This document shows, piece by piece, positions 24,159 through 27,008 of a stretch of 27,008 nt of DNA (its first letter is position 1; every line of letters starts with the position of its first letter). This DNA comes from Deinococcus fonticola (GTDB lineage Bacteria; Deinococcota; Deinococci; Deinococcales; Deinococcaceae), in assembly GCF_004634215.1 (NCBI RefSeq), contig NZ_SMMH01000038.1:1-27008 (forward strand), read 5' to 3'. Under the pieces are notes generated by a model that was given only the letters and a program-made list of their open reading frames with translations, searched no databases and was not told the origin of the DNA. The translations under genes were made by a program, and so were the position numbers.

Positions 24159-26504
24159 GTGACCACCGAAGCCGACACTTGCCGCCAGTACGTCCTCCCG
24201 AAGCTCTACGCGGCGGGCTGGACAGACGAGCAGATCAAGGAACAGCGCACCTTCACGGATGGCCGCATCCTGGTGACCGGGCGCAACGCCAAACGTGGCA
24301 AGCAGAAACGGGTGGACTACCTGCTCTACACCCGGCGCGACTACCCCATCGCCGTGGTGGAAGCCAAGGCCGAGTACCTCTCCCCGGAGCAGGGTCTCCA
24401 GCAGGCCATCGACTACGCGACTGTCCTCGATCTGCCTTTCGCCTACAGCACCAACGGCAAGGGCATCGTCGAACACGACATGCTCACCGGGCAGGAACGT
24501 GACCTCGAAGAGTTCCCCTCCGCCTCAGAACTCACCAACCGCTACCGTGCCCACCGGGGTCTTCCACCGGAGGTGGAAGACAGGCTGCTGATCCCCTACC
24601 ACCTGGGTGACCGCATCCCCAGGTACTACCAGACCATCGCCATCCAGCGAGCCTCGGAAGCCATCCTCAAAGGTCAGCAGCGCATCCTGCTGACCCTGGC
24701 CACCGGAACAGGCAAGACCGAGATCGCCTTTCAGATTGCCTGGAAACTCTGGCAGGGCAAGTGGAATCTCAGCGGCACCTCCCGCAAGCCCCGCATCCTC
24801 TTTCTGGCTGACCGCAGCATTCTGGTGGACGACCCCAAGGACAAAGCCTTCGCCCCCTTCGGTGATGCCCGCCTGAAAATTGAGGGCGGGCAGGTCAACA
24901 CCAGCCGCGAGATGTACTTCGCCACCTATCAGTCCCTCGCGGAAGACGAGAGTCGGCCTGGGTTGTACCGCCAGTTTCCACCGGACTTCTTCGACCTGAT
25001 CATCGTGGATGAAGCCCACCGTGGTTCGGCCAGTGAGGAGAGTTCGTGGCGGGACATCCTCGACCACTTCAAATCCGCCACCCAACTGGGCATGACCGCG
25101 ACTCCCCTGCGGGAAGACACCCGTGACACCTATGCCTACTACGGGCCACCCATCTACACCTACAGCCTGGCCCAGGGGATTCAGGATGGGTTCCTCGCCC
25201 CCTATCAGGTGCGGCGGATCGTGACGGATGTGGACGCGGTGGGCTGGAGGCCCACCCCTGGCATGAAGGATCTGTACGGCAGGGAAATCCCGGATGGCGA
25301 GTACGGCACCAAAGATTTTGAAGCTACCCTTTCTCTGATTCCCCGGACGGAAGCGGTGGCGAAGCATCTGGTGGAGTACCTGAAGTCCACCGACCTGATG
25401 GCGAAGACCATCGTGTTCTGTGTGGATCAGGAACACGCCCTTCAGATGCGGAGTGCTATAGCCCGACTCCTGCCTGAGCAGATGAGGCAGTACCCGGACT
25501 TCGTGGTGCGGGTGGTCGCGGATGAAGGGGACATCGGCAAAGGTCACCTCGCCAAGTTTCAGGACGTGGAAGAGGAAAGCCCAGTCATCCTGACCAGCAG
25601 CAAACTGCTGTCCACGGGTGTGGATGCCCCGATGGTGAAGAACGTGGTGCTGTTCCGGGTGGTGGGGACGATGGCGGAGTTCAAGCAGATCATCGGACGC
25701 GGTACCCGCGTCCGCGAGGATTACGGCAAGTTGTTCTTCACCATCCTCGACTACACCGGCACCGCCACCCAGAAGTTCGCTGACCCTGAGTTCGACGGTG
25801 AACCAATAGACACCATCGAGATTCCCATCGAAGCCACCACCGACACTGGAGGCGACCTCCCCGAACCGCCAGACCCCGAACCCAGACCCACAGGCCAGGG
25901 CAGCCTGAAGGGAGATGAACCCAGCGAACCGAGGAAACTGGTGGTGCGCAACGGCCTGACGGTGAAGATTCTGCACGAGACCGTGCAGGAACTGGATGCA
26001 CGGGGCAAGCAACTGCGAACCGTGGAGTTCACCTCGTATGCAGCGGAACAGGTCAGAAGCCTGTACCTGACTGCCGAGGACTTCCGGAACCACTGGGCCG
26101 ACCCGCGTGAACGCCAGGCCATCATCGCGGCTTTGGAAGAACGGGGCGTGGCCCTGGAGCACCTCGAACAGGTGATGGACAGGCCTGACAGCGACCCGTT
26201 CGACCTGCTCTGCCATATCGCCTTCAACGCTCCACTAAAAACCCGCAAGCAGCGGGCTGACGATGCAAGGAAGAAGAAGCAGGATGCCTTCTCGACTTAC
26301 GGGCCGATGGCCCATACCGTCCTGGATCAGTTGCTCGACCAGTATGCCGAGCATGGGATTGACGAACTGGGTACGAATGCTGACGTGTTCAAGGTGCTTC
26401 CCGCCACGAGACATATGAACCTGAATGAGGTAGGCCGGGCCTTTGGTGGACTGCCAAAGCTACGGCAGTTACTAGATGAACTACCGGTACTAATCTACGC
26501 CTAA
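24159..26504 (+). CDS. hsdR: Type I restriction enzyme EcoEI-type R subunit
   Basis: The product has 781 residues from the GTG at 24159 (MTTEADTCRQYVLPKL), chosen because family members begin this way; a GTG at 24150 would add three residues. The N-terminal nuclease has the PD-(D/E)xK pattern (KRVDYLLY, then VVEAKAEY). The helicase motifs follow: LATGTGKTEI, IVDEAHRGS, GMTATPL, SSKLLSTGVDAP and QIIGRGTRVRE. An EcoEI_R_C-like C-terminal region ends the protein. The subunit translocates and cuts unmodified DNA only when joined to HsdM and HsdS. Neither is in this window; the next gene is cut by an IS. No ribosome-binding site is visible, so the mRNA may be leaderless. Confidence 0.93.
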   Translation: MTTEADTCRQYVLPKLYAAGWTDEQIKEQRTFTDGRILVTGRNAKRGKQKRVDYLLYTRRDYPIAVVEAKAEYLSPEQGLQQAIDYATVLDLPFAYSTNGKGIVEHDMLTGQERDLEEFPSASELTNRYRAHRGLPPEVEDRLLIPYHLGDRIPRYYQTIAIQRASEAILKGQQRILLTLATGTGKTEIAFQIAWKLWQGKWNLSGTSRKPRILFLADRSILVDDPKDKAFAPFGDARLKIEGGQVNTSREMYFATYQSLAEDESRPGLYRQFPPDFFDLIIVDEAHRGSASEESSWRDILDHFKSATQLGMTATPLREDTRDTYAYYGPPIYTYSLAQGIQDGFLAPYQVRRIVTDVDAVGWRPTPGMKDLYGREIPDGEYGTKDFEATLSLIPRTEAVAKHLVEYLKSTDLMAKTIVFCVDQEHALQMRSAIARLLPEQMRQYPDFVVRVVADEGDIGKGHLAKFQDVEEESPVILTSSKLLSTGVDAPMVKNVVLFRVVGTMAEFKQIIGRGTRVREDYGKLFFTILDYTGTATQKFADPEFDGEPIDTIEIPIEATTDTGGDLPEPPDPEPRPTGQGSLKGDEPSEPRKLVVRNGLTVKILHETVQELDARGKQLRTVEFTSYAAEQVRSLYLTAEDFRNHWADPRERQAIIAALEERGVALEHLEQVMDRPDSDPFDLLCHIAFNAPLKTRKQRADDARKKKQDAFSTYGPMAHTVLDQLLDQYAEHGIDELGTNADVFKVLPATRHMNLNEVGRAFGGLPKLRQLLDELPVLIYA

Positions 26505-26593
26505 TCAATCGGGTTAAATATTACTGCGCACTAAGTTAAGATGGTTACACAGTAAAAATTCTCTCTCCATCCTATCATAACTTTTGAGGATCC

Positions 26594-26683
26594 ATGTTGA
26601 ATGCCGCAAATTTAATCAATGCTCTCGACTATAACCACAGCCCTAACTGGAACGATATTGAGCTGGCGGCCCTGGCGGCCTGA
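26594..26683 (+). pseudogene. Gene downstream of hsdR, cut by the second IS4-family copy
   Basis: A frame starts at the ATG at 26594 with GAGG about 8 bases before it and reads MLNAANLINALDYNHSPNWN and DIELA before it enters the IS end. The last residues LAA and the stop are supplied by the IS (CTGGCGGCCTGA). About 26 codons are original. It sits where the next gene of the restriction locus would be (for example a methylase or a specificity gene), but the peptide is too short to identify. Confidence 0.6.
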
Positions 26684-26699
26684 CAAACTTTATGAGAGA

Positions 26700-26757
26700 A
26701 CGTCCCCGATAGGGGACAATTTCTGTTTGTGACGACAAAAATAGTCTTCGGGGACGT
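26700..26757 (+). promoter_or_regulatory. Inverted repeat enclosing the transposase start, second copy
   Basis: ACGTCCCCGA (26700-26709) and TCGGGGACGT (26748-26757) are a perfect pair. This copy also has a perfect short hairpin GTCCCC-GATA-GGGGAC, broken by one base in the first copy, that would compete with the long stem. Confidence 0.6.
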
Positions 26758-27008
26758 CCCCCGACTCTACCAGAATGTCCGACCCTTCCTCAGCGCCCTT
26801 GCCTGGAACGATGTCCGCAACGCGGACACCTGTGCCTGGCTTGTTGCAGGCTGTCTGGAAAGCCGAATCTGCTCCATCCCTGCGTGGGTGAGCGGGCGAA
26901 TCTCAAAAGCGCAGTTCGCGCAAAGCCGAGAGATTCAGGCCCGCAGGTTTCTGGAGAACCCGAAGGTTGATCCCTTCGAGATCTATGCGCCGCTGGTCTT
27001 CCAAGCCC
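26729..27008 (+). CDS. IS4-family transposase, N-terminal 93 codons
   Basis: The product is nearly identical to the first 93 residues of the transposase at 6657 (start GTG; KIVFGD for KTILGD; ALAWNDV for ALSWNDV). It runs off the right edge before the first catalytic Asp, so integrity cannot be judged. The GTG may lower expression relative to the ATG copy. Confidence 0.85.
   Translation, partial: MTTKIVFGDVPRLYQNVRPFLSALAWNDVRNADTCAWLVAGCLESRICSIPAWVSGRISKAQFAQSREIQARRFLENPKVDPFEIYAPLVFQA

Larger units (their letters stand above)
26671..27008 (+). mobile_element. Second copy of the IS4-family element, running off the window
   Basis: It begins CCTGGCGGCCTGACAAAC and continues almost identically to 6599 onward. 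Differences include a GTG start and TCTTC for TCCTC at the start of the transposase. The orientation is the same as the first copy. Confidence 0.88.

Noticed and set aside
24525..26216. 563-codon frame on the minus strand inside hsdR
   Set aside because: It is the antisense shadow of the helicase gene, with no recognisable domain.

Overview
The window looks like accessory DNA from a high-GC Deinococcus-type bacterium. That is an inference from coding style, several insertion sequences, probable leaderless starts and lipoprotein families; there is no 16S or housekeeping marker to prove it. Five insertion-sequence pieces lie here: two copies of one IS3-type element (at the left edge and at 6123-6598), the tail of one IS4-type transposase (137-526), a complete IS4-family element (6599-7872), and the start of a second copy of that element in the same orientation at 26671. 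The two IS4-family copies bracket about 18.8 kb, and genes at both inner edges are broken by them.

Region by region. 1-530: nested IS remnants. 834-5777 (minus strand): two lipoprotein genes, a large Ig/FN3-type surface protein followed by an S8 subtilisin-like protease with a PPC-type C-terminal region. 6123-7872: an IS3 remnant cut by the IS4-family element. 7860-12840 (minus): the replication part of an integrated element, with an AlpA/excisionase-like protein, a tiny coupled ORF, a 1082-residue Toprim/DUF927 primase-helicase and a small IS-truncated gene. The element ends at 13062-13106 in the 3' half of a tRNA-Lys(CUU) gene, followed by a strong terminator: a classic tyrosine-recombinase attachment scar. 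No integrase lies beside this scar, so its left end appears lost.

13631-16255 (plus): a DUF234-type ATPase/nuclease whose promoter overlaps three CTAAT half-sites, then a coupled winged-helix plus nucleotidyltransferase pair resembling an AbiE-type toxin-antitoxin. 16267-18452: an XRE regulator, a lipoprotein, a small two-helix membrane protein and an unknown gene. 18596-19855 (minus): a tyrosine integrase interrupted by an in-frame amber codon at codon 22. 20008-20532: an unknown gene with two repeat-like beta-rich halves.

20885-23806 (minus) is the strongest candidate for something undescribed. It is a compact three-gene operon with its own terminator: a divergent TnpB/Cas12-like protein whose third RuvC aspartate is replaced by His, a coupled 174-residue protein, and a 422-residue protein with a replication-relaxation/PD-D-E-K-like domain. 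Hairpins precede the operon. It lies divergently next to an EcoEI-type type I restriction subunit gene (24159-26504), whose downstream neighbour is cut off after 26 codons by the second IS4-family copy. The right half of the window therefore resembles a defence/mobile island: ATPase, AbiE-like pair, integrase, TnpB-like operon and HsdR.
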